This document shows positions 37,201-46,700 of a stretch of 64,000 nt of DNA, one piece after another. The DNA is taken from the NCBI RefSeq assembly GCF_041296385.1, contig NC_091014.1:52346078-52410077 (forward strand), read 5' to 3'. Below the pieces are notes generated by a model that was not told the origin of the DNA, ran no database searches, and saw only the letters and a program-made list of their open reading frames with translations. The translations under genes were made by a program, and so were the position numbers. Source of the stretch: Aphelocoma coerulescens. Lineage: Eukaryota > Chordata > Aves > Passeriformes > Corvidae. Each line of letters starts with the position of its first letter. Position 1 is the stretch's first letter.

Positions 37201-39757
37201 CCTCAGGGCCCCACAAGCATACGCATCCCCGAGGCACAATACATTGCTTTGTCCCTTGTTCTCACTGCTTTTCCTGGCAATTCCGTGTGCTGCGTTCGCT
37301 AGGTTTTTGAGCACTCCGGTGCCATGAGCTGACACATCTACCAAGTCAGGATTATTCCCCCCCTTCCTCTCCAATTTGCATTTATGCATGTTGAGTTTAA
37401 TCTGCTGTTTTATCATCCAACCACTTGCTAACCGTCAGCTCCTGCCACAGCTCACGGTGTGCATCTGTGAGCCAGCCAGAGCCTTCGAGGCGCGAGGCAT
37501 GCTGACAGTGAGCTGGGGATTAGCGAGCCAAAAAAAGCCCTGAGTGGACACCCCTGCATTCTTGCAGTCATGCAGGGATGGTCTCTGCAGGGGGAATGGT
37601 GTGTCTTCTCATCACAAAGCCCTGCGCCAGCAGGAGCATCTCATCCTGTCCTAGGACTTGCTGCCAAAGGCTGCAGTGGCACGTGGGTGGGTCCTGCTCC
37701 AGCACTGCCAAGGTGCTGCCTCTGTCACTGCTGTTGTACCCTGCTCTGGCTCCAGCCTTGCTGGTGTGCCCCACTCTGGCACTGCCAGTGTGACCCACTC
37801 TGGCGCTGCCAGCGTGCCCTGCTCTGGCACCACCGCTGTGCTCCACTCTGGCATGTCCAGTGGGTCCTGCTCCAGCACTGCCAGCATGCCTTGCTCTGGC
37901 ATTGCCAGCGTGCCGAGGTGGGACTGCAGCATCTCTGTCCATGAATGTTAAACGAAATAGGGCTCTATCTTATGTAATGGTGTTTAATGTTTAATGCTGT
38001 TACTTACAAGGAGGGTGTTATGCACAGAGAGCGCCTGCGCTGGAGGCTGCCACTAGTTCATTTCCTTGCCCGAAGGGGTGCAAGTGGCCTCTCTAATCCC
38101 TTCCTTGGGGTCTCCTCTGTTTCAAAGGGACTCGAGTGGAGGTGTTGCCTCCTCTTCCTTGTTCTACCAGGCTCTCGCTCCAGGGGAGCATCCCAGAGGT
38201 GTTGTTCCAGCTTCCATCAGAGCAGTTTCTTCTGTCTCAGTTCATTGTACCCTTGCAGCCCACTCCAAGCCATGCATCTCCCTCACCACTCATTGATGCC
38301 TCACCACTCATTGAGGGCTCAGCCCCAGCCAGATCCCAATTAGCTGTTAGAGAGACTCGCTAGCCCCCCTGCAAAAGCTGGATTAGTAGCCTGGATGCAC
38401 TCTTTTCTCCCAGTGGCCCTTTCCTAACCCCAGGCTGCCTAGATCTGCATTCAAAGAGCGGAGTTCAGGACTGGGATGCATTAGAGGTCCCAGGGGAGCA
38501 GGATATTGTTCTAACAGCCCTTCACCTCCTCTCCAGGACACTGACAGATCTGCTGAAGCAACCAGGCCACAGCCCCTCTGAGAACATGGACAGCCTCATG
38601 GGGGCTGTGCAGGTCCCGCTGGGCGAGGGGCTGGCCCGGGGGCCCCCCAGAAACAGCACAGGTAAGGCACTGGTGTGGTGGGGAAAAATAAGTTTCCTTA
38701 AGTGAATAAAGGCAGTGGGAGGGCACAGCCTCTGGCTGAGCCCCCACCCATCTCTGCCCCTCCAGACAAGCCACCCTTGAACAACATGGTGGCCATTGCC
38801 CCTTCACTGGGGCGGCCCCACAGCCACAGCAAGCGTCTGCCACTGGCCAGCAGCCTGGCCCTGTCAGCCCCGGACTACACTTCCTACACCACCCTCAAGG
38901 TTGGAGGTGAGTGTCGCTGCCGTGTGGGGTGGGATGGTGCTGGGGACATGCACGTTGTTGACCCCAAAAATAAGTGGGGAGGGGCATGGGGCTCACAAAG
39001 AGGCACAGGCAGGATAAGCATCCCAGTTTCCCAATGCTCCTGGGGTGGCTGCTCACAGCAGAAACTCTGCAGCAGCTCCTCCACCACTCCACCAGCCTGC
39101 TGTGCTGCCCAGCCAGTCAGTGCCCAGGGTCCCCCATGGATCCACTGCACTTCCCAGTCAACCAGCACACAGGATCCCACACAGACCGAAAGCACTGCCC
39201 ATCCTATCAGAGTTCAGGATCCACATGGACACACTGCACTGCCCAGCAACCGGTTCCCCAGGATCTCCCAAAAGCACTGCCCATCCAGTTCATTGCCAAT
39301 ATCCACCACCAGCCAACCAGCACCCAGAATCCCTCCTCCAGCCCCATCCCATCCTTCTCCACCACTGCACCCTCCCTGGTACCCCCCCTGCCAGCAGAAG
39401 GGGGTGTCCCTGAAGGGGTGACCCTGCACCCCTGTCCCCACAGAGAGCGCCACTGAGGACTTCTACAGGCGGTTCGGGGGGCTGGAGCCACCACCTGCCA
39501 GCACACTGCCCTTCCCACCCGAGGCCCCGGTGCCGGCTGAGGGCTGCCCTCTGCCCAAGGCCAAGGGCCCCAAGGTGCCCGGGGGTCTGCCCTTCCCAGG
39601 GGGCTGGGAGGGGGGCCCCCATCGCGGCCCCCGCCGGCCGGGCCTGGCCACCCTGCGCCCTGAGGGGCCACCCGAGGCCTTCGGCCCCCCCACCTCGCTG
39701 TACGGGCAGCACCCCCGGCACCTCGCCACCAACAGCAAGACCGAGGTCACCGTCTGA
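30747..39757 (+). CDS. SHISA8: SHISA8, CKAMP-type AMPA-receptor auxiliary protein (four coding exons)
   Basis: Single-pass Shisa-family protein of the CKAMP subgroup; relatives bind AMPA receptors and alter their desensitisation at synapses. Coding exons 30747-31294, 38537-38661, 38766-38906 and 39444-39757 join in frame to 375 residues. Order: leader (hydrophobic VVGICCLVLL), a Ser/Pro/Gly-rich linker with one N-glycosylation site (NSS, 43-45), the Shisa cysteine domain (Cys 68, 84, 92, 93, 96, 101, 102, 114) with GYYDVMGQWDPPFNC, one transmembrane helix (about 146-165) ending in GIFTKLGLEKA, and a Pro/Gly-rich cytoplasmic tail. It ends in EVTV, a class I PDZ ligand shared with SHISA9. The cysteine domain is also very like SHISA9; the assignment to SHISA8 rests on position beside SREBF2 and TNFRSF13C. 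The start may be the in-frame ATG at 30771, which puts the hydrophobic leader closer to the N-terminus. Confidence 0.92.
31831..31880 (+). repeat. 50 bp perfect alternating pyrimidine-purine tract
   Basis: Twenty-five consecutive pyrimidine-purine steps (mixed CG, TG, CA and TA) run without a break. It is mostly TG/CA with several CpG steps, a composition that favours left-handed Z-DNA. It lies about 540 bases inside SHISA8 intron 1. Confidence 0.9.
36430..37040 (-). mobile_element. CR1 LINE fragment, inverted
   Basis: Read on the minus strand this is CR1: it has the phrases GCTGAGAGAGCTGGGACTG, TTCAGCCTGGAGAAGAGAAG and AGGCTGCCTGGGGAGG, and upstream the reverse-transcriptase C-terminal part. 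It is older or more damaged than the plus-strand copy and lacks the terminal octamers. Borders are approximate. Confidence 0.88.
37340..37460 (-). mobile_element. older CR1-like fragment
   Basis: The block containing TTGCATTTATGCATGTTGAG and TTTATCATCCAACCACTTG resembles, in reverse, the conserved part of ancient CR1/L3-type elements (first-strand phrases of the kind TTGCATTTATCTACATTGAA). The assignment is from memory of repeat consensus sequences. Confidence 0.45.
37692..37912 (+). repeat. 24 bp minisatellite, nine units
   Basis: Nine tandem units with starts at 37692, 37716, 37739, 37769, 37793, 37817, 37841, 37865 and 37889. Most are 24 bp of the type CCCACTCTGGCACTGCCAGTG; one is 23 and one is 30 bp. 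Because the period is a multiple of three, frames stay open on both strands and encode octapeptide repeats (minus strand RVGHTGSA). It lies in SHISA8 intron 1, so it is not expected to be translated. Confidence 0.9.
38537..38661 (+). CDS. SHISA8: SHISA8 coding exon 2
   Basis: Begins the cytoplasmic tail with RTLTDLLKQPGHSP; the first base completes the Arg codon split by intron 1. The acceptor is CTCTCCAG and the donor G|GTAAGG. The segment is hydrophilic, with a helix-like start and a Gly/Pro-rich end. Confidence 0.9.
38766..38906 (+). CDS. SHISA8: SHISA8 coding exon 3
   Basis: Encodes DKPPLNNMVAIAP and ends in SAPDYTSYTTLKVGG; the block YTSYTTLK resembles the NKYASLK region of the SHISA9 tail. 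The acceptor CCCCTCCAG and donor G|GTGAGT preserve frame. Confidence 0.9.
39444..39757 (+). CDS. SHISA8: SHISA8 coding exon 4 (C-terminal tail and PDZ ligand)
   Basis: Starts with ESATEDFYRRFGG, runs through a long Pro/Gly-rich low-complexity tail, and ends SKTEVTV followed by TGA at 39755-39757. The last four residues fit a class I PDZ ligand (S/T-x-V), used by relatives to bind PSD-95-type scaffolds. Confidence 0.9.
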
Positions 39758-40240
39758 CGGCCAGTGCCATCAGGGACACGGGGGCTGCCCCCTCAACGGG
39801 AGTTGCTGCCATCGAGGGCAGCCCACCGGAGGAGAGCATCACAGGAGCTACACAAACTGCGACGCTGGCCAGAGCGGGAGACGCGCCGTCCTTCCTGGCC
39901 CTAGGGATGGGCACTGCCAGCTGCACTTCACCATCGAGGAGGCACTGGGGACTCATACGGGCAGCAAGTTTCAGGCGTTTTCAGCCCACCCCCGGAAGAG
40001 GCTGATCTGGGGGCACACTGGCAGAGCAGTACCCTGCTCAAGGGATGGGAGCCAATGCTGGACAGACTGGGAACAGATCCTGCTGGGGCCAGGCAGCCCC
40101 ACCTGGCTCCTCTGACTAGGTGCGCGAAGAGCAATTGACTCAAAGCACCACCCCTATGCTGCCAGCAGAGCCCGAGCAGCCCCTTTCCTTCCCCAGCCTC
40201 CTCCCTTCGCCACTGCCCCAGCCTCCACCTTGTCAATAAA
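39758..40240 (+). other. SHISA8: SHISA8 3' UTR with polyadenylation signal
   Basis: The 3' UTR runs from the stop to a perfect AATAAA at 40235-40240, the first hexamer downstream. Confidence 0.75.
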
Positions 40241-40882
40241 TAACACATTATAAACTGTATGGCCTTGGTATGAAGTGGCTGGGGAGCTTCACACTGCTCA
40301 CAAAACCTTCCCCAGGGGCAGCAGGGTGCAAAGCCCACTCCCCCACAGGGCCTGGGGAACCCCCCGCGATGGGGGATGTGGCAGGAACACAGCTTCCAGG
40401 GCCAACTGCAAAACCCTTCAAGCAGCTGCACAAAAAACAGATCGCCTCTGTCTGAAGTTTAATGGTTCTGACAGAGTTTTACCAGGGGGGCAGAGAAACA
40501 AAGAGATGGAGCAAAAGGACATTGTTCTAAAGCAAGGTCAGGTAACAGCCTTCCTTCCATAGAGAAGCTCCTAAAATTGCAGGCTTTTGGCCCAGCTCCA
40601 CCTTCCTTGGCTCTGCTCAAGCCATCATCCTCTTGAGTTGCTTCCAGAGGAGCATGGAGACACCACACTTGCTCCACCAAGGGACTGTCTTTCATTGCAA
40701 GCCGTGCAGTTCTGTTCTCCAGGTTATCTGGACAAAGGACTGACACAGCTTCCCAAGGCACCTGGGAGGTTTTATGTCTCTAAAGGACTTTTCAAGCTCA
40801 CCTCTGCTTAGAAGCAGCTGCTGGGTGGGACGAACAGAGCTAAGATAAAGAGGGCAGGTGGAAGGTGGTGGTAACATTCGTC

Positions 40883-43501
40883 TTTATTAGGTAACAGATG
40901 CTCAGGAGCCCTGGAACAGGGTTTTCAGACAGCAGATATATCTCTGGGGAACCTCCCCACCACCAGTTGCATCTCATATCACAAAGCATCCCTACTCTGA
41001 ACTCCATGTGGATAAATAGACTTTTCTCACATAATCCATAAAACAATTTCCTCCCAACCACAAACCAAAAAGTTACAGTATATACACACACATATAAAAA
41101 AAGTTGTAGGGACAGATGGACAGCAAATTTTTGAACAGTGTAGAAAAAACAGGGCAAAGATCCCTCACTCTGGAGGGGGCAGAGACATACCAGCCATGCT
41201 AGGACCCTTGGTGGTTCACGCTATTTATTACCTGGGTTTCATCCCAACAGCCTCTCCCAGCTCCTGGCCCAGCCAGTATTCCCTGCCACCAGCCCCCAGG
41301 GCTCAGACTACCATTAGTGACAGAGTGAAACCTCAGCATCACTGCTTTCCCAAAGCCTTACCTCCCATTTTACTAAAGCACAGAACTTCCCACGTGCTGC
41401 ATGCAGACCTAGAGAAATGCAAAATAACTCAGAGGTTGCCACAGGCAAGGAGTTTCTGTATTTTAGGAAAAAAACCCCATGACAATGAAAACAGCATGAG
41501 AGCCACAGAAGGTGAAAAAAGAGGCAATCTACCCCCCAAAACAGGATCACTGATAAGCTAGGGAACTTGGGAATGGGCAATCAAAGTGTGTGCAAACTCA
41601 AGAGCTGTTCTGCACACCTAGGGTACTTGCTCAAAGCTGAAGTTGGTGTCACTAGAGCATCCCCTACACTGATCAGACACTCTTGAGAGCAACCTCTTCC
41701 CCTCAAACAATGAGCTCCTCCTCCAACCACCGACTCCGGGAAGCAAGGGACACCCCTGCCAGTAGGACAAGAAGCTCAGGCTACCGGCCATTGCAGGCAG
41801 CTGGGTGTCCACCAGCTATTCCCCAAATAAAGTGGGGGAGGGAGGTAAACACCTTCTGGTCCCCATGCTTTTGTCCACAGCTACAGACCACAATCACTGG
41901 GAACAGGCTTTGCTGGGAGATGGGTTTCTCCTGGTCCCAGTTTCCATCTTCTTGAAGCCAGGAAACTCCAGGACTAGCATTACCTGCGTTCAATTACTGT
42001 AGCACATGAAATGATCCTCCCAAATGCCAAAAGACCCTGTGCAAAGGGAAACCACAAGCCCCTATCTTTCTCCTCTCATTTTGAAGGAGCTCATGCCTCT
42101 CTGCTGGATACATGTAAAAGCTTCTTGCAAAGCAGTCCAAGTTTGCAGGAGTTGGGCAGTACAGGCTTGATTGGGACAGGATGGGTTTGGATGGCTGCCT
42201 GTATCTAAATGCTTCGAGCTGCCAACATGGAGAACATGCCGGCTGTACACATTGCTGAAACAGTGATGCCCACTTGGCAAAGGCTGGTTTCCACATATGC
42301 ACATGTGAGAGGGCAACCACTCTTCACTTCTTTGGAGAGATGCAACAGGAAAGGCAGAGGGAAAGAGGGCAAACCGTTCCCTCCGTGTCCCAAATCCACC
42401 TCCCACTCCTGGAAAGTCATGGGCAATTCAACACCTGCAAGTCAAACTGCTCAGAATAGCAATGGAAACAAAGCTGGGAGACTTGCACCCTGAACCAGTG
42501 CCTCCCAAATCCTGCAGGAGCTGTGGAGCAGTTGGAGAAGGTAAGGAGAAACACCTGAAGACAAGTTCTGGGACAGGGAGGTGAGTAAAATAAAAAAAAA
42601 ATGTTTCTAAAAATTGTTCCTGCATCAACAAAAAGGCACCAGAGAAGCATTCACCCTTCATGCCAAGTGCGGGGCACAGCATGTCCACCTCTGCTGCCAC
42701 CCAGCACCAGATGACCCAGGATGCCAAGGTCTTCTATCAGGCTCTGCTTGTTGCAGACTGCTACAAACCCACCCCCTGCTGAAAACTGGAGGCAGCTATC
42801 ACAGGAAAAGAGGCATGAAGCAGAAGGAAGGGAAATCTGCTGCATTGTTCCCCATGTTTTTGTAAAGCCACAAACACTCCTATAAAAAAACCTGTATAAA
42901 AACCGTAGAGAAATTTTCTGGGCAGTACTTGGCCCCAAGCGATACTCCCAGAGCACCTAGGTAAGTTGGGTCTAGGGGGCTTCAGTTTCCTGACACACAA
43001 CTCAAGGAAAGCTGGTGCCTTCCCCTTTCTTTTGGGAACAGCCTCAGGCCCCAGCAGCCCCATGGGACAAGGCTTGAACAGATCCTCTGCCCTCCCCAGA
43101 GATTTCTTTCTGCAGAGGTGTTTGGAAAGGGAACAAAATACCCCTGAGGACAGACACGGGATGTGCCACTTCTCTGTGCCGTGGGCTTGTGGGCTTCTCT
43201 CCCAAGCAGGGACGGGTGATTAGTGTCGGGGCAGCACTTCTCAACAGCCCCAGGCATAGTGACAAAAACCACAACTAGACAGATTCTTGCTGCAGTGCCT
43301 GAGAACAACCAAGGAGGCTAGTAAAGCTAAACCTGGGGCAAGTTTAGAAAAAAATCAAACCCAAACCCCTCCCTCCCTCTCCCACCCCATCATGATCCCA
43401 CCAGCACAGCCCTAACCTAGCACTTTTTCTAAGCTCCAGAAGGGAAGTCCAGGCTGATGCTCAACCAGGCTGTCGTTGCACAAAGGGACCCCATGCCAGC
43501 G
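40883..43501 (-). other. SREBF2: SREBF2 3' UTR with polyadenylation signals
   Basis: On the minus strand the DNA after the SREBF2 stop has no further exon. Perfect AATAAA hexamers occur at 41224-41229 and 40883-40888, giving 3' UTRs of about 2.3 or 2.6 kb. The distal one lies about 640 bases from the SHISA8 polyadenylation signal on the other strand. Which site is used cannot be told. Confidence 0.65.
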
Positions 43502-43722
43502 TTAGGAGGCAGCGATGGCCGTGCCCCCACTGAGCTTGACGATCATCTGCTGGCAGTCGTTGCAGGAGCGCTTGTCCCCCACTTTCTCCAGGGTGCGGGC
43601 GGCCTCGGCCAGCAGCACCGCTCGCTGGCCCGGCGAGGACAGGAAGGACAGGGGGAGATGGCGACAGGCCAACAGGATGGCTGTGGCTCGCTCCCTTTGG
43701 CCCGGCAATGTGTCCAGTTCAC
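43502..43722 (-). CDS. SREBF2: SREBF2 coding exon 19 (C-terminus)
   Basis: Encodes the end of the SCAP-binding regulatory domain, from [16 protein letters not shown] through [12 protein letters not shown] to GGTAIAAS and the TAA stop at 43502-43504. Nearly identical to human, with Ser replacing Gly before GGTAIAAS. Confidence 0.96.
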
Positions 43723-46700
43723 CTATGGGCAAAGAGGAAAGAGAGAAACTCAAAATAGAGCTATCACCTGCATGAGAAAATCCCACCACACGGGCCCTCA
43801 ACTGCCACCACCGAGCACAGGCTTCTCTGGCTGGCATCCCCTGGCTGAGTGAAGAGCAGGGGGGCACCCTGAAGGCCTTTAGGCTAGCAGAGAGCACTGA
43901 GCTAGAGTCAGGTAGGAACTGTCAGTCCTGTCTTGTACAGAGACAGTTCCTTTCAGTTGACTTCCTAGGGCTCATCCCAACACTGGCATGCACATTTGCC
44001 CATTCCCTTACATCCTTCATCTTTTGGCTCTTCCCTTTAGAATTCCCAGCTCCTGCCTTTGCACTGACTGCTCCAAACCCCAGACTGACAAGTTTTGTGC
44101 ACGTGTAGCTTCATGAAGGAAAATATTTTCCAGCCTGTTCGCCGACATCTCCAGCCCAGGGCTGGCAGCCCACGTTAGCTGGCTTGTAGAGAACATGGCA
44201 GAAGCATTGTCTGAGCCACAGGCTGATGGCAGCTCAGTATCCTGACACAGCAGAAGACACTGCAGGTTGTATCTATGCCCCCACACCTTGCCCAAGGGCT
44301 GCCCCCTCCCAGCCCCACAGGCAGTGGGTCACTGCCTGGGCCCCAGGACTGACCCTGTTTGCTGCTCTGGGGCGTGCGCCGCCTCAAGCTGTGCTCCAGC
44401 AGCTGGTGGGTGCGGGTAGGGCTGGCACCCGCCATCAGGCGCACCGTGGCCTCGTGGAGGAAGACCTGGAAGGGAAGGCAGGATGGAAGATGAGAGGTGG
44501 GCTGGCACAGGGACGACGCTGCGGCTGAACTTCTGTCATCCCTCAGCCACCACATTTCAAGAGCGGAGCACTGACACCTTGACAAAAACAGAGACCCCAT
44601 TTCCACACTCCTCCCTCATCTCTCCACCTGTCTGGGGAATTTGCAGGTCAGAGCAACCATGAGGAGGGGAAAAAAAAATTGACACCTAACTGTGAGTGGC
44701 CTGGAAAGGGGGAGGATTGAGAGCAAGAAACAAGGTAGGAAAACTGGAGAACAAACTTTGGCACTGTGGTCCAGGCAGGATTCTCAACCCAGGCTGCTAG
44801 TGCAGTGCTTTGATAACAGCACCAAACTTTAAAATCCAGAATTTGAAGAATACCAGGACAACTCTCGTGTCCAAGTATGAGACTATACTTCCTCTACAGA
44901 GGCTTATAACTAGATAAACTGAACAGAAGGGGGAAAATGTCCAAAAAAGCATCTGGGGATCTACAGATGCAGAAGGCTTCTGACCCTCCAGCTAATCAGC
45001 AGAGCCAGCACGGCTGCAGAAGCTTCCTTCCACACTCCCCAGAGGGACAGACCCAGTCTGAAGCCACCTTCATAGACAGGATGCCGTGGTATTTGGCAAT
45101 ACACATGTGCTGATGGTTTTCTATGCAAAAGCTAAAGTGGATACTTCCCCACACGCACTGAACTCCCACGGGAGCCTCCCTCATCACCCAGCAACAGAAA
45201 GTATGGAAGCTGGTAGTGGAAGACCATCCCACCCCAAGTGTCCAAAGCACTCAAGCCCACATACACCCTACGTTCCCAAGGGCAGCAGCTTCCCATTACC
45301 CCCAGGAAGGGCTATAGGTAAGCTGAAGGTGGATTGGCCAGGGAGGTGAGCCATCACCTTGCGGTAGGCGGGTCTGAAGCTGTGGGCCAGCTTGCGCAGG
45401 CTGCCGAGGTCGCGCTGGAAGCCCGTCAGCTCGGGGGCCGAGGCGTGGTAGGTCTCACCCAGCGCCTGGCTGGCGTTCGCCTGCTTCTGCCACAGGCTGG
45501 TGCGGAGGGAGAGCAGCAAGTCACAGGCCAGCAGCTGGATCATCTGCAAGAGCCAAGGTGCCCAGGCACACACGCTTAGTAACACACAGCATTGGGCACA
45601 GAATGAGCTCCATGGCTGCTGGCACGGCCCTTGGGAAGGCAGCCACAGCACCTCCTGCCTACCTGGAGGCTCCCCTGGCCTCCCCGCTGTGTCACCCCCC
45701 ACAATGCACCGAAGGGAGCAGGCCTTTGCGTTTCGCCCAAGTGGCATCTCTCAACCAAGAGGTCAAGAAAACACGTGCCAAGGGCACATTGCATCAATGT
45801 TACGTGCCCTTGCCAGCACCTTTCACTGGGATCAATGCCAACAAATTCAAACTGATCCCACGGACACACAGCCTTCTGCAAAGGCTTTCCTGCCCAAACA
45901 GTGACGCTAACTAGTGGGAAACAGCAAAGACAGCCTTGCTACCTGCAGAGAAAAAAGAGGCAGTCTTGGCACAGCCGACAGCAGCTGCCAAACCCCTTTT
46001 CCCCATCTACTGCTGCCCCCTAGCACCGCTCCCGGCTCTGGGAGGGCTCTCTGCCTGTGCTGCTGAACGGAGAGTGCCTCTGTACTGCACTGCAGAAACA
46101 TTGCACAGTCACTGCCACAACATGCAATGCAACTACAATGCACTACAGCTGCCACCCAGCAACGACGAAAGGGACCAGAACCACGTCCCATATGCCATGG
46201 AGGGAAGCTCCAGCTTTATGTAATCCTGGAAAGAAGAGAAACAAGCCCCACACAAACTCAGGAGTAGCACAGCATAGTCACACTTCTGTGTCAGAGGATT
46301 CAAACACTCATGAGAGTGGCCTGAAACAGAGCAGGCTCAACTTAGTGACGTCCTGTTTTACAGGTATCACCAACTTGACCTGGAGGAGAGAGATGGATAC
46401 TTTCCATCTATGCAGGACCAAATTCAAACTGCTCAAAGCACCAGGAAGGGGTGACAGCTACTGGCACAAGAGGAACGAGAGCTGAGACTGTGCCTGGGGA
46501 GATGACACTGTACTTGTGGCTCTGCTCCCTCATACAGAAGAAACAGAACAATGGCAATGCCCTTTGCAGGATAGGGAAGAAGTCTCCCCTCTACCCCCAT
46601 GACACACAGAGTGAATGGAGAATGCAGCTACAACGGGGAAGTGACACACCTGCAGCAAGACCAGCCTTACAACCAAGACAGACCACGTGTTATCCTGGGC

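Larger units (their letters stand above)
31295..38536 (+). other. SHISA8: SHISA8 intron 1
   Basis: A 7.2 kb intron with donor GTAAAG and acceptor CTCTCCAG. It contains a C-run (about 31661-31673), a 50 bp alternating pyrimidine-purine tract (31831-31880), an AT-rich block (35935-36130), an inverted CR1 fragment (36430-37040), an older repeat fragment (37340-37460) and a 24 bp minisatellite (37692-37912). A 298-codon plus-strand frame at 33254-34150 has no recognisable domain and is judged spurious. Confidence 0.85.

Noticed and set aside
45576..45881. Minus-strand 101-codon frame covering repeat copy A as a possible exon
   Set aside because: The matching copy in intron 14 shows amino-acid changes throughout and the frame lies inside a spliced intron; better explained as a repeat.
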